A stretch of DNA of 64,000 bases from Algorimicrobium echini (GTDB lineage: Bacteria > Bacteroidota > Bacteroidia > Flavobacteriales > Flavobacteriaceae). The translations under genes and the position numbers were made by a program. Under the pieces are notes generated by a model. It worked only from the letters and a program-made list of their open reading frames with translations. It made no database searches and was not told the DNA's origin. Of the stretch, positions 8,493 to 16,582 are shown piece after piece (positions within the stretch are counted from its first letter, which is position 1; the number at the start of each line of letters is the position of its first letter). Where the stretch lies: contig NZ_FOVN01000001.1 of the NCBI RefSeq assembly GCF_900115185.1, positions 558,001 through 622,000 on the forward strand, read 5' to 3'.

Positions 8493-8550
8493 AAACTATC
8501 CGCTAATAAACTTCCTAGAATACATAGAACTCCTCATCAACGACTACACC

Positions 8551-9633
8551 TTGCGCACCATAACACTTGGAACCGCAATTCTTGGTGCCGTAACTGGTAT
8601 GCTAGGAAGTTTTGCTGTATTGCGAAAACAAAGTTTACTTGGTGATGCTATTTCGCATGCTGCCTTACCAGGAATAGCCATTGCATTTTTAATTACAGGA
8701 GCCAAAGACAGTAATACCTTATTACTTGGTGCTTTAGTTAGTGGCTTAATAGGAACATTTTGGATTCGTGGTATTATTACTAAAACACACTTAAAATCAG
8801 ATACGGCTTTAGGATTAATTTTATCCTTGTTTTTTGGATTTGGCATGCTGTTATTAACCTTCATTCAAAAACAGCCCAATGCCAATCAAGCAGGCTTGGA
8901 TAAATATTTATTTGGTCAGGCAGCAACACTTGTGGAAAGTGATGTTTGGCTCATGGCAATTGTTACTGGGCTATGCTTAATAGTGTTGCTCTTATTTTGG
9001 AAGGAATTCAAAATTCTATTATTTGATAAAGATTATGCGCAAACCATAGGCTTCAACACCAAAACTATTGATATTCTCATTACCTCATTCATTGTATTAG
9101 CTATTGTTTTAGGTTTGCAAACCGTAGGTGTGGTTTTAATGAGTGCTATGTTGTTGGCACCTGCCGCTGCTGCACGACAATGGACAAATAGTTTGAGCAC
9201 TATGGTTTTTCTTGCTGCTATTTTCGGCGCTTTTTCGGGAGTTTTTGGAACAGCTATTAGCGCTAGTCAAAACAACTTATCTACAGGTCCTGTTATTGTT
9301 TTAGTCGCTTCAGTTTTTGTATTATTCTCCTTTGTATTTTCGCCAAGTCGTGGCTTACTTTTCAGGCAAATTCGATTTATTAAAAACCGTCGTGACTTAG
9401 AACAACATAAAACACTAGCATTCATGTTTCAAATTGCGAAAACACACGATAATATTTCGCATCCGCACACCATTAAGATCCTGAATAATTTTCAAGGATT
9501 TACCCGAGGAACGCTTCAAAAGTTAGTCGATAAAAACTTGGTAACTCTAGAAGGAAATATGTGGAGCTTAACACAGGAAGGGTTTGAAACCGCTTCCAAT
9601 TTGTACAATCAACAAATTACAAAACATGAGTAG
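8551..9633 (+). CDS. Mn/Zn-type ABC transporter permease 1 with C-terminal winged-helix-like domain; start codon unclear
   Basis: A ZnuB/TroC-type permease with many hydrophobic segments and family motifs LGSFAVLRKQSLLGDAISHA and AMLLAPAAAARQW. After the last helix (about residue 270) comes a cytoplasmic segment (about 285-360, IAKTHDNISHPHTIKILN ... LTQEGFETASNLY) that looks like a winged helix. The listed start is TTG at 8551, the only usual start codon after the last in-frame stop (8446). The frame is open upstream and encodes FLEYIELLINDYTLRT from about 8512, which reads like the natural N-terminus, so translation may begin at a non-standard codon such as ATA 8506. The original ATG was probably lost with the adjoining insertion. 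It overlaps the second permease by 8 bp. Confidence 0.85.
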   Translation: MRTITLGTAILGAVTGMLGSFAVLRKQSLLGDAISHAALPGIAIAFLITGAKDSNTLLLGALVSGLIGTFWIRGIITKTHLKSDTALGLILSLFFGFGMLLLTFIQKQPNANQAGLDKYLFGQAATLVESDVWLMAIVTGLCLIVLLLFWKEFKILLFDKDYAQTIGFNTKTIDILITSFIVLAIVLGLQTVGVVLMSAMLLAPAAAARQWTNSLSTMVFLAAIFGAFSGVFGTAISASQNNLSTGPVIVLVASVFVLFSFVFSPSRGLLFRQIRFIKNRRDLEQHKTLAFMFQIAKTHDNISHPHTIKILNNFQGFTRGTLQKLVDKNLVTLEGNMWSLTQEGFETASNLYNQQITKHE

Positions 9634-10786
9634 CGCACAATTTGAAATACAACTCATAGCTAGTTTGGTGGCTTTAGCCTGTGCTATTCCAGGTACGTTT
9701 TTAGTATTACGAAAAATGGCCATGATTAGCGATGCTATCAGTCATTCCATTTTACCAGGTTTAGTAGTTGGTTTTTTTATGACTCAAGATTTAAATTCGC
9801 CACTACTCATACTTTTAGCCGCATTAACAGGAGTTATTACTGTTGTTTTAGTTGAACAAATTCAGAAAACAGGTTTGGTAAAAGAAGACACAGCTATTGG
9901 ACTCGTTTTTCCAGCATTGTTTAGTATTGGTGTCATTTTAATTGCGAAAAATGCCAACGATATTCATTTAGATATTGATGCCGTTTTACTAGGTGAATTA
10001 GCTTTCGCTCCTTTTGATAGACTCATTATTTCAGGAACAGATGTTGGGCCAAAATCCCTTTGGGTAGTTGGCACCATTCTCTTCATTACAATTGGACTTT
10101 TAGTCGCTTTTTTTAAAGAGCTTAAGTTAAGCACGTTTGATGCTGGATTGGCTGCTTCTTTAGGATTTTCACCTGTGGCTATTCATTACGGACTCATGAC
10201 GGTTTCATCAATTACAACCGTTGGTGCCTTTGATGCTGTTGGTGCTATTTTAGTAGTGGCGCTTATGATTGCGCCAGCTGCAAGCGCCTATTTATTAACA
10301 ACCGATTTAAAAAAAATGCTCGCATTATCCATGTTTTTTGGCGTGTTTAGCGCTATTTCTGGCTATTGGCTAGCGCATTGGCTGGATGCTTCCATAGCCG
10401 GTTCCATTACAACCATGTTGGGAATTTTATTTTTATTCGTTTACCTGTTTGCGCCTAGTAAAGGATTAATTGCTGTCATGCATCGAGAGAAGCAACAAAA
10501 AATAGAAGTCTCGCTCCTTACCTTTCTACTGCATTTAAAAAACCACACTGAAGCGAGTGAACGCCATGTAAATCACCTTTCTGAACATATTAACTGGCAA
10601 AAAATACGTGCAAAAACGGTTTTAGATTTAGCGAAAAAAAATAACATGATTACCATTGAAAACAATCTTGTTTCCTTAACCGAAAAAGGGGATATTTTCA
10701 CCACACAAGCCATCGATTATATCATTACCAACGAAGATGCACAAATTGAAGATATGAAGGATGATTTCTTCTTGTTTAGGGGTTAG
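9626..10786 (+). CDS. Mn/Zn-type ABC transporter permease 2 with C-terminal winged-helix-like domain
   Basis: The second permease of the importer, 386 residues. Family features include IPGTFLVLRKMAMISDAISH near the start and VALMIAPAASAYLLT later. The hydrophobic region ends near residue 280 (LFVYLFAPSKGLI). The C-terminal 100 residues are soluble, with helix-turn-helix-like pattern and wing (AKKNNMITIENNLVSLTEKG), and end in an acidic tail EDAQIEDMKDD. The frame is open from 9584, but ATG 9626 (MSSAQFEIQLIASL) aligns with a normal permease start and overlaps the previous stop by 8 bp, as is usual for coupled subunits. Two different permeases imply a heterodimeric channel. Confidence 0.9.
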   Translation: MSSAQFEIQLIASLVALACAIPGTFLVLRKMAMISDAISHSILPGLVVGFFMTQDLNSPLLILLAALTGVITVVLVEQIQKTGLVKEDTAIGLVFPALFSIGVILIAKNANDIHLDIDAVLLGELAFAPFDRLIISGTDVGPKSLWVVGTILFITIGLLVAFFKELKLSTFDAGLAASLGFSPVAIHYGLMTVSSITTVGAFDAVGAILVVALMIAPAASAYLLTTDLKKMLALSMFFGVFSAISGYWLAHWLDASIAGSITTMLGILFLFVYLFAPSKGLIAVMHREKQQKIEVSLLTFLLHLKNHTEASERHVNHLSEHINWQKIRAKTVLDLAKKNNMITIENNLVSLTEKGDIFTTQAIDYIITNEDAQIEDMKDDFFLFRG

Positions 10787-10800
10787 TCAACTGAAAAAAA

Positions 10801-11223
10801 TTATTCCTTCACCAAATTACGTCCAACCAACCATTCTACATCAGACTTAAAAATCCGCAACGTTGTTGGTATCTCACGACTCGATTTAGCTCTCGGTGAT
10901 TTTGTGCTAAATCGTGCTTCCGTGTTATTCAAATCCAACGTATGTTTTGAATCTAAATCAGATTCAGTATTAGTGAAATAAACAATATTCTTTTTTAATT
11001 CCCAAGTCCCTTTCCCATAGGTATAGGATTCTGGAGGATGCATACCATCAAATTTTTTATAACTAAGAAACTCGAAACTGCTATCTGAATTTAACGTAAG
11101 TGTCTCGTTACAAATACCGTTTGAACCTTCAAAATTTAATTGATAGGTGCCAGAAACCGTTTCCGATTGAGAAAATAAAGCGGTTTGAAAAAGTATGACA
11201 AGGAAAAAAAGAATCTGTTTCAT
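10801..11223 (-). CDS. Secreted lipocalin-like protein of unknown function
   Basis: A 140-residue protein with a signal peptide (MKQILFFLVILFQTALFSQ). The mature part is rich in beta strands: SGTYQLNFEG, ETLTLNSDSSFEFLSY, GKGTWELKKNIVYFTN. Alternating strands around GTW resemble small lipocalin-like or META-like periplasmic proteins, but I cannot name a family. It is convergent with the metal transporter operon (14 bp after it) and is the last gene before the TerB-DnaJ gene on the same strand. Confidence 0.7.
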   Translation of the reverse strand: MKQILFFLVILFQTALFSQSETVSGTYQLNFEGSNGICNETLTLNSDSSFEFLSYKKFDGMHPPESYTYGKGTWELKKNIVYFTNTESDLDSKHTLDLNNTEARFSTKSPRAKSSREIPTTLRIFKSDVEWLVGRNLVKE

Positions 11224-11279
11224 GATGTGTTGGTTTAGAATATCTTGGTGGCAATTATGATGCCAACACTAAAACAATC

Positions 11280-12044
11280 CTAAAACCCACGCTCCTTCTG
11301 CAATTGTTCATAAGCTTCTTGCACTTGCCTAAACTTTTCTTCAGCGCCATGTTGGTGTTCTTTTCCTAAATGAATCACGCGATCAGGATGATATTTTTTA
11401 GCCATTTTTCGGTAAGCGGCTTTTATTTCGGTTACGCTTGCCGATTTTTCAATCTCCAATATTTTATACGCATTATCACTGCTATTATAAAACATGGCTT
11501 TTATGCTTTCGTAATCTATAGCTCGAATACCTAAATAACCTGAAATGGTATAAATCTTATTCACTTCGGCTTCCGTAACATGGCCATCAGCTTTAGCTAT
11601 TCCGAAAAGAAAATGTAATAATTGCAAACGTGACGGATGATCCATCATTTGTCTGATTTGCAAACACACTTGCTGTACAGGAATTTCTTGTTTGTTAATA
11701 TTTTTAAACAACTGAAAGGCATGATTTGCACGCTCTTTTCCATACATATGCAAAAACTGTTGGCGTACAAAATCCAATTCGCGTTGGTCCTGCTTGCCAT
11801 CGGCTTTTATAACAATAGAAGCTAAGACTAACAAACTAACCTCAAAATCGCCGGAACGTGTTTGTGGTTGAGTTGCACGCGATCTGTATGTTCGCCCTTG
11901 CTGACCCTGTCTGAATACGGATTCCAAATCTTTTCTATCTGAAAACGCATCCATTAAACCACCTAAAGCCATACCAATTATAGCACCTATTGGACCACCA
12001 AACGACCAGCCTAATGCGGCTCCTATCCATTTTGAAAAATTCAT
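11280..12044 (-). CDS. DjlA-like co-chaperone: TerB domain plus C-terminal J domain
   Basis: A 254-residue protein in three parts. A Gly-rich hydrophobic N-terminus ([20 protein letters not shown], about 9-28) probably anchors it in the membrane. A TerB-like helical domain follows (about 65-170, [20 protein letters not shown] and [15 protein letters not shown], with the acidic TerB motifs), then a J domain (about 190-254) with the HPD tripeptide in KKYHPDRV. J domains stimulate the ATPase of DnaK-type Hsp70. The arrangement is that of DjlA-family proteins; the substrate or stress handled is unknown. Confidence 0.9.
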   Translation of the reverse strand: MNFSKWIGAALGWSFGGPIGAIIGMALGGLMDAFSDRKDLESVFRQGQQGRTYRSRATQPQTRSGDFEVSLLVLASIVIKADGKQDQRELDFVRQQFLHMYGKERANHAFQLFKNINKQEIPVQQVCLQIRQMMDHPSRLQLLHFLFGIAKADGHVTEAEVNKIYTISGYLGIRAIDYESIKAMFYNSSDNAYKILEIEKSASVTEIKAAYRKMAKKYHPDRVIHLGKEHQHGAEEKFRQVQEAYEQLQKERGF

Positions 12045-12208
12045 TTAAACTCTAATTTTTTATTTTATGAAAAACCTGAAACTATTAAATACAATCCTAA
12101 TCTCTAGAATGGATTTTCAGGTTTACGAAATCCAGTCTCGACAATAAAAATTTTGCGTAAATATACTATTTGTTAGTAGATTGCTTACGGCATTTGTTAC
12201 ACAATTGG

Positions 12209-12216
12209 TATCTTTG
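12209..12216 (+). promoter_or_regulatory. Candidate -7 promoter box of the bacilliredoxin gene
   Basis: TATCTTTG matches TAnnTTTG exactly, 36 bases before the ATG at 12253. No -33 TTTG lies at the standard distance. Confidence 0.45.
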
Positions 12217-12252
12217 CATTTCAATAAGTATTAATCATATAAAACAGAATAT

Positions 12253-12663
12253 ATGTATCCAGCAGAATTAGTAAAACCAATGCGTGAAGATTTAACCAAA
12301 ATTGGTTTTGAAGAATTACATACTGCCGAAGCTGTTGATGCAGCTTTAGCTAAAGAAGGAACAACACTTGTGGTTGTCAATTCCGTTTGCGGTTGTGCAG
12401 CAGCCAATGCACGTCCAGGAGCTCGTATGAGTTTAGAAAACAGCAAAAAACCAGACCATATTGTAACGGTTTTTGCAGGTGTAGATAAGGATGCGGTTAA
12501 CCAAGCACGTCAGCACATGGTGCCATTTCCTCCTAGCTCACCTTGTATGGCCTTGTTTAAAGATGGTGAATTGGTTCATATGCTTGAACGCCATCATATT
12601 GAAGGTCGTCCAGCTGAGATGATAGCAGAAAACCTAAAAGATGCTTACAATGCAAATTGTTAA
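12253..12663 (+). CDS. BrxA/BrxB-family bacilliredoxin
   Basis: A 136-residue thioredoxin-fold protein of the YphP/YqiW family. It starts MYPAELVKPMREDLTKIGFE and has the active-site motif CGCAAANARPG (about residues 53-63), where CGC replaces the CxxC of thioredoxin. In Bacillus, members reduce mixed disulfides between proteins and bacillithiol. Flavobacteria are reported to make bacillithiol, so de-bacillithiolation fits, but no bacillithiol synthesis gene is in this window. Length is normal. It appears to be monocistronic, with its own promoter and a strong terminator. Confidence 0.92.
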   Translation: MYPAELVKPMREDLTKIGFEELHTAEAVDAALAKEGTTLVVVNSVCGCAAANARPGARMSLENSKKPDHIVTVFAGVDKDAVNQARQHMVPFPPSSPCMALFKDGELVHMLERHHIEGRPAEMIAENLKDAYNANC

Positions 12664-12686
12664 AAATAGTATCAAAATAGAATTTA

Positions 12687-12713
12687 AACCACGATTATGT
12701 CGTGGTTTTTTTT
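12687..12713 (+). terminator. Intrinsic terminator after the bacilliredoxin gene
   Basis: Stem AACCACGA (12687-12694) pairs with TCGTGGTT (12700-12707) around a 5-base loop and runs into a T tract. It lies 24 bases after the stop codon. Confidence 0.88.
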
Positions 12714-12765
12714 GTGCTTGAAACAGTTTAAAGTAATTTAGCAATACTAAATAGTTGTCATTAAA

Positions 12766-13503
12766 ATGGAAAAATTTGTCGCCTATATTTTAACGAGTAT
12801 TTATGCTGTTTTCTTTTTGCTAACATTGGTTATTTTTCATCCCATTCAATGGTTTTGCTTTAATGTATTTGGCCGTAAAGCACACAAAATAAGTGTTGAT
12901 TGGTTGCAATTCTTCATTATGCGCTGTACCAATATTTTAGGAACACATTACACCTTTACTAACCAATATACTATTCCTAAAAATCAACCTGTAATTATAG
13001 TCGCCAATCATCAAAGTATGTATGATATTTCGCCTATCATGTGGTACTTACGGGATATAAACCCAAAATTTATTAGTAAAAAAGAACTTGGAAAAGGCAT
13101 TCCGAGTGTGTCCTATAATTTACGCCACGGTGGCAATGTATTAATTGACCGAAAAAACCCAAGGCAATCATTACCGGCACTCATGAAATTTGGTGAAAAT
13201 ATTGAAAAAACAAAGGGTACAGCGGTCATTTTTCCAGAAGGCACTCGCAGTAAAAATGGACAGCCCAAACCATTTCAAACAAAAGGGTTGGAAATTTTAT
13301 TAAAAAAAATCCCTTCAGCCGTTATTGTTCCAATTACGATTAATAATTCATGGAAGCTCTTAAAATACGGTAAATTCCCAATGGGAATTGGAAATCATCT
13401 AAAATTAACAGTTCATAAACCTTTAAAATTGGCTACCTTTGAAGATAAAGCAAAGCTAATTGAACAAATAGAAACCACCATTTCTTCGGCAGTAGAACTG
13501 TAA
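12766..13503 (+). CDS. 1-acyl-sn-glycerol-3-phosphate acyltransferase (PlsC family)
   Basis: A 245-residue membrane-associated acyltransferase for phospholipid synthesis: it would acylate lysophosphatidic acid at sn-2. An N-terminal hydrophobic helix (about 7-30) precedes the catalytic motif NHQSMYD (HX4D, about residues 80-86), a GGNVLIDRKN block, and PEGTRS (motif III, about 157-162). The downstream gene, 12 bp away, encodes an acyl-ACP desaturase, so the pair would supply and use unsaturated acyl chains. A second PlsC-like protein is encoded at 60754-61494. Confidence 0.92.
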   Translation: MEKFVAYILTSIYAVFFLLTLVIFHPIQWFCFNVFGRKAHKISVDWLQFFIMRCTNILGTHYTFTNQYTIPKNQPVIIVANHQSMYDISPIMWYLRDINPKFISKKELGKGIPSVSYNLRHGGNVLIDRKNPRQSLPALMKFGENIEKTKGTAVIFPEGTRSKNGQPKPFQTKGLEILLKKIPSAVIVPITINNSWKLLKYGKFPMGIGNHLKLTVHKPLKLATFEDKAKLIEQIETTISSAVEL

Positions 13504-13514
13504 AATTTAACATT

Positions 13515-14504
13515 ATGTCTTTAAAAAACGTCCGATTAGAAGTCATGCAACACCTTGAAAAAGATGTGGATGCACTTATAGAAAAATATTTAATTCCTGT
13601 TGATAGCATTTGGCAGCCATCTGATTTTTTACCGAATTCTGAAAACGATAATTTCTTGGAAAGTGTGAAAGAAATTCGGGAGCTATCTAAAGAATTACCT
13701 TACGATTTTTGGGTAGTTTTAGTAGGCGATATGATAACAGAAGAAGCCTTACCAACCTACGAATCTTGGTTAATGGATGTAGAAGGAGTTGATCAAGTAG
13801 GGCGTAATTCTTGGGGAAAATGGGTACGCCATTGGACGGCTGAAGAAAACCGACATGGTGATGTACTGAATAAATACTTGTATCTATCAGGCCGCGTTAA
13901 CATGAAAGAAATTGAAAAAACCACACAGCATCTGATTGCTGATGGTTTTGATATTGGAACGGATCGTGATCCGTATAAAAACTTTTTATATACCAGTTTT
14001 CAAGAACTAGCAACCTATATTTCACACAATCGTGTAGCTAAATTAGCCAAAGATCGCGGCAATAAACAGCTGTCTAAAATGTGTAAAATTATTTCGGGTG
14101 ATGAAATGCGTCACCACCATGCATATTGCGAATTTGTAGAACGCATTTTTAAAGTGGATCCCAATCAGATGATGCTCGCTTTTCAACACATGATGAAATT
14201 AAAAATTACCATGCCAGCACATTTTTTAAGAGAATCTGGAAATAAAATAGGAACAGCTTTCGAAGAATTTTCAAATACCGCTCAACGCATTGGCGTGTAC
14301 ACTTCTGCCGATTATGTGGCTATTTTAGACAAACTATTAGTACGCTGGGAAATTGATAAAATAACGAATCTATCAGACGAAGCTGAAAAAGCAAGAGATT
14401 ACCTCATGAAACTTCCAGCGCGTTTAACCCGACTTTCTGAACGTATGAAAGTTCCTGAAAACTCGTTTCAGTTTAAGTGGGTGGAGCCTGCTTCTTTGAA
14501 GTAA
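13515..14504 (+). CDS. Acyl-ACP desaturase (soluble diiron, fatty acid desaturase type 2)
   Basis: A 329-residue soluble desaturase that would introduce a cis double bond into acyl-ACP. The diiron site is visible: EENRHG (about residues 111-116) and DEMRHH (about 196-201), both of the ExxH type, plus carboxylates in the helices around MITEEALPTYESW. This matches the plant stearoyl-ACP desaturase and bacterial DesA1/A2 family. It follows the PlsC gene by 12 bp and ends at a strong terminator, so the two form a lipid operon that could adjust membrane fluidity. Position of the double bond cannot be read from sequence. Confidence 0.92.
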   Translation: MSLKNVRLEVMQHLEKDVDALIEKYLIPVDSIWQPSDFLPNSENDNFLESVKEIRELSKELPYDFWVVLVGDMITEEALPTYESWLMDVEGVDQVGRNSWGKWVRHWTAEENRHGDVLNKYLYLSGRVNMKEIEKTTQHLIADGFDIGTDRDPYKNFLYTSFQELATYISHNRVAKLAKDRGNKQLSKMCKIISGDEMRHHHAYCEFVERIFKVDPNQMMLAFQHMMKLKITMPAHFLRESGNKIGTAFEEFSNTAQRIGVYTSADYVAILDKLLVRWEIDKITNLSDEAEKARDYLMKLPARLTRLSERMKVPENSFQFKWVEPASLK

Positions 14505-14526
14505 TGAATCAGGTATTAATTTTTAA

Positions 14527-14562
14527 AATTCCTTTCAGGTTTCTGAAAGGAATTCTTATTTT
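14527..14562 (+). terminator. Intrinsic terminator after the desaturase gene
   Basis: A 12-bp perfect stem, AATTCCTTTCAG (14527-14538) with CTGAAAGGAATT (14543-14554), four-base loop, followed by CTTATTTTT. It ends the plsC-desaturase unit. Confidence 0.88.
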
Positions 14563-14571
14563 TATAACTCT

Positions 14572-15228
14572 ATGAAAAACCAACAAACACTAACAAATAC
14601 CATCGCTTTTGTAAAAACGCACTTAAAAAGTGCCGAAGGTGGTCATGACTGGTTTCACATAGAACGCGTTTATAAAAACGCCCTTTTAATTGCAAAAGAC
14701 GAAACTGTAGATAATTTTGTTGTTGCTTTGGGTGCTTTGCTGCATGATATTGCAGATAGTAAATTTCATAATGGCGATGAAACTATTGGTCCAAAAATAG
14801 CCCGTGAATTTCTGTTTAAAGAAAACGTGGATTCCAAAACCATTGAACACGTTGTTCAAATTATTAAGCACATTTCGTACAGTTCCAGTTTAGATTCCAA
14901 CAAATCATTTACATCACCCGAATTGGATGTTGTTCAGGATGCAGACCGGTTGGATGCTTTGGGAGCCATTGGTATTGCTAGAACTTTTAATTATGGTGGC
15001 TTTAAAAATCGGGCACTTTATAATCCAGACATTAAACCTAATTTAACGATGGATAAAAGTACTTACAAAAAATCTGAAGCACCTACCATAAATCATTTTT
15101 ATGAAAAATTACTACTGTTAAAAGATACTATGAATACCAAAGCAGGAAAAAAAATAGCTGAAAAACGACATGAATTTATGCTCGCGTTTTTAGAAGCGTT
15201 TTATGCCGAATGGGATGGAAGAAGCTAA
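14572..15228 (+). CDS. HD-domain phosphohydrolase
   Basis: A 218-residue HD-superfamily metal-dependent phosphohydrolase of the YedJ-like type. Visible motifs are HDWFHIERVYKNALLIA (about residues 24-40), the HD pair in LLHDIADSKFH (about 62-72), a later HISYSSS, and DADRLDALGAIGIAR with the final aspartate. The substrate is unknown; relatives have been linked to nucleotide hydrolysis. The gene overlaps the following GNAT gene, suggesting coupled expression. Confidence 0.88.
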   Translation: MKNQQTLTNTIAFVKTHLKSAEGGHDWFHIERVYKNALLIAKDETVDNFVVALGALLHDIADSKFHNGDETIGPKIAREFLFKENVDSKTIEHVVQIIKHISYSSSLDSNKSFTSPELDVVQDADRLDALGAIGIARTFNYGGFKNRALYNPDIKPNLTMDKSTYKKSEAPTINHFYEKLLLLKDTMNTKAGKKIAEKRHEFMLAFLEAFYAEWDGRS

Positions 15229-15679
15229 CTGCATATTTAAAACTATATCTGGTATTCCTAATGATAATCAGATTGAGTTGCTGCTAACATTATATCAAGA
15301 AATTTTTGAAGATGCTGATGCAGCATTCTTCATTGAAAGACTAAAAAATGAGTCTGATGTTTTTTCCATATTAGCATTTCACTCAAATAAACTTATTGGA
15401 TTCAAAATTGGCTACTCACAATCTGAAATCATATTCTACAGCTGGATTGGCGGCATAAAAAAGACCTTTAGAAATCAAGGCATTGGAAAACAATTGGCCA
15501 TGATTCAGGAAAACCATGCGCGATTATCTGGCTTTAAAATTCTAAAAACAAAATCCATGAATCGGTTTAAACCCATGATGATTTTAAATTTAAAAAACGG
15601 TTTTAATATCACTAAAATCTATACAAATACAAAAGGACAGACCAAAATTGTGTTTGAAAAAAGCTTAAATAAATTATAA
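15215..15679 (+). CDS. GNAT-family N-acetyltransferase
   Basis: A 154-residue acetyltransferase-like protein. The acetyl-CoA-binding motif A is seen as GGIKKTFRNQGIGKQLAMIQ (about 80-99), with the usual R/QxxGxG/A pattern, and the fold continues with LNLKNGFNITKIYTNTKGQ. The substrate is unknown. The frame is open from ATG 15203; I prefer ATG 15215 because it gives a shorter overlap (14 bp) with the HD gene and a typical start. A terminator shared with the convergent enoyl-CoA hydratase follows. Confidence 0.82.
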   Translation: MEEANCIFKTISGIPNDNQIELLLTLYQEIFEDADAAFFIERLKNESDVFSILAFHSNKLIGFKIGYSQSEIIFYSWIGGIKKTFRNQGIGKQLAMIQENHARLSGFKILKTKSMNRFKPMMILNLKNGFNITKIYTNTKGQTKIVFEKSLNKL

Positions 15680-15682
15680 CAA

Positions 15683-15713
15683 AAAACCTGAAAACGAAGT
15701 GCTTTCAGGTTTT
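15683..15713. terminator. Bidirectional intrinsic terminator
   Basis: Stem AAAACCTGAAA (15683-15693) pairs perfectly with TTTCAGGTTTT (15703-15713) around a 9-base loop. A and T tracts flank both sides, and convergent genes end on either side. Confidence 0.85.
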
Positions 15714-15736
15714 AAAATATTTAAAATTCTCTTGTT

Positions 15737-16519
15737 TTATTTCCCAGGAAAATCGGCTTTACGTTTTTCTAAAAAGGCCGTTGTTCCTTCTTTAAAATCG
15801 TCTGTTCCAAAACAGTTTCCAAACTCTTCAATTTCCACATCATAACCATGAATCCCGTCTTTAAAATTGGCATTTATAGCTTTTATAGCACCTTTAATGG
15901 CAACTGATGAATTACGCATGATTTTACCTGCAATTTTTTCAGTTAGCGGAATAAGGTCGTCTTCAGTTGTTACGTGGTTCACTAGCCCGTATTCCAATGC
16001 TTGGTTGGCATCAATCATTCCTGCAGTCATAACCATTTCCATTGCGCGTCCTTTACCTACCAACTGTGGCAAACGCTGGGTGCCACCATACCCTGGAATT
16101 ACACCTAAAGAAACTTCTGGAAGTCCCATTTTAGCATTCATACTCGCTATTCTAAAATGGCAAGCCATAGCTAATTCTAATCCGCCTCCTAAAGCAAAAC
16201 CATTAATAGCTGCAATAACCGGAGTTCCTAAATTTTCAACAAAGTTAAAAAGTAAGTCTTGTCCTTTAGCTGCTAATTGACCACCGTTATACTCATCAAA
16301 ATTAGCAAATTCACTAATGTCAGCACCGGCTACAAAGGCCTTTTCTCCACTTCCAGTAACAATAATAACTTTGGTTTCGGTATCAGTATTAGCTGCTTTA
16401 AATGCCTCATGTAATTCTTGAATGGTTTCTTTATTTAAGGCGTTTAATTTACTAGGCCTGTTTATTGTTATGGTTGTTAAACCATTTTGGGTTTCTGAAA
16501 GGATGTTATTGTATGACAT
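15737..16519 (-). CDS. Enoyl-CoA hydratase/isomerase (crotonase family)
   Basis: A 260-residue crotonase. Oxyanion-hole segments AGADISEFANF (about 65-75) and NGFALGGGLELAMACHFRIA (about 109-128) are present, along with GLPEVSLGVIPGYGGTQRLP, whose glutamate is one of the two catalytic residues of true hydratases. It most likely adds water to trans-2-enoyl-CoA in fatty acid oxidation or to crotonyl-CoA. No other beta-oxidation gene is adjacent; the CoA-transferase pair at 46499-48277 is the nearest related activity. It is the last gene of a long minus-strand run, 63 bp after a histidine kinase gene. Confidence 0.92.
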   Translation of the reverse strand: MSYNNILSETQNGLTTITINRPSKLNALNKETIQELHEAFKAANTDTETKVIIVTGSGEKAFVAGADISEFANFDEYNGGQLAAKGQDLLFNFVENLGTPVIAAINGFALGGGLELAMACHFRIASMNAKMGLPEVSLGVIPGYGGTQRLPQLVGKGRAMEMVMTAGMIDANQALEYGLVNHVTTEDDLIPLTEKIAGKIMRNSSVAIKGAIKAINANFKDGIHGYDVEIEEFGNCFGTDDFKEGTTAFLEKRKADFPGK

Positions 16520-16582
16520 ATATCGAATTTTTTAAAAGTGACTCCATAAGAATCAATGAGCCACTATAAATTTATAAAATAA

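Larger units (their letters stand above)
8063..8503 (+). mobile_element. IVS-like four-helix-bundle unit inserted between ABC ATPase and permease genes
   Basis: The unit begins directly at the ATPase stop codon with GTTAGTG tandem repeats and carries one four-helix-bundle gene. It ends in CTAACCTCTAAAAACTATCCGC (8482-8503, stated here as CTAACC...CCGC with inner CTATCC), an imperfect inverted copy of the GTTAGTGGTTAG motif. Gene plus complementary ends resembles the intervening sequences known from 23S rRNA genes, here placed in a protein operon. Boundaries are inferred from the repeats and from where the permease reading frame resumes. No transposase is present. Confidence 0.5.

Noticed and set aside
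12071-12131. Long-range inverted repeat AAACCTGAAA ... TTTCAGGTTT upstream of the TerB-DnaJ gene
   Set aside because: The loop is about 40 bases and no gene on the plus strand would need a terminator there; kept out as a feature for lack of function.
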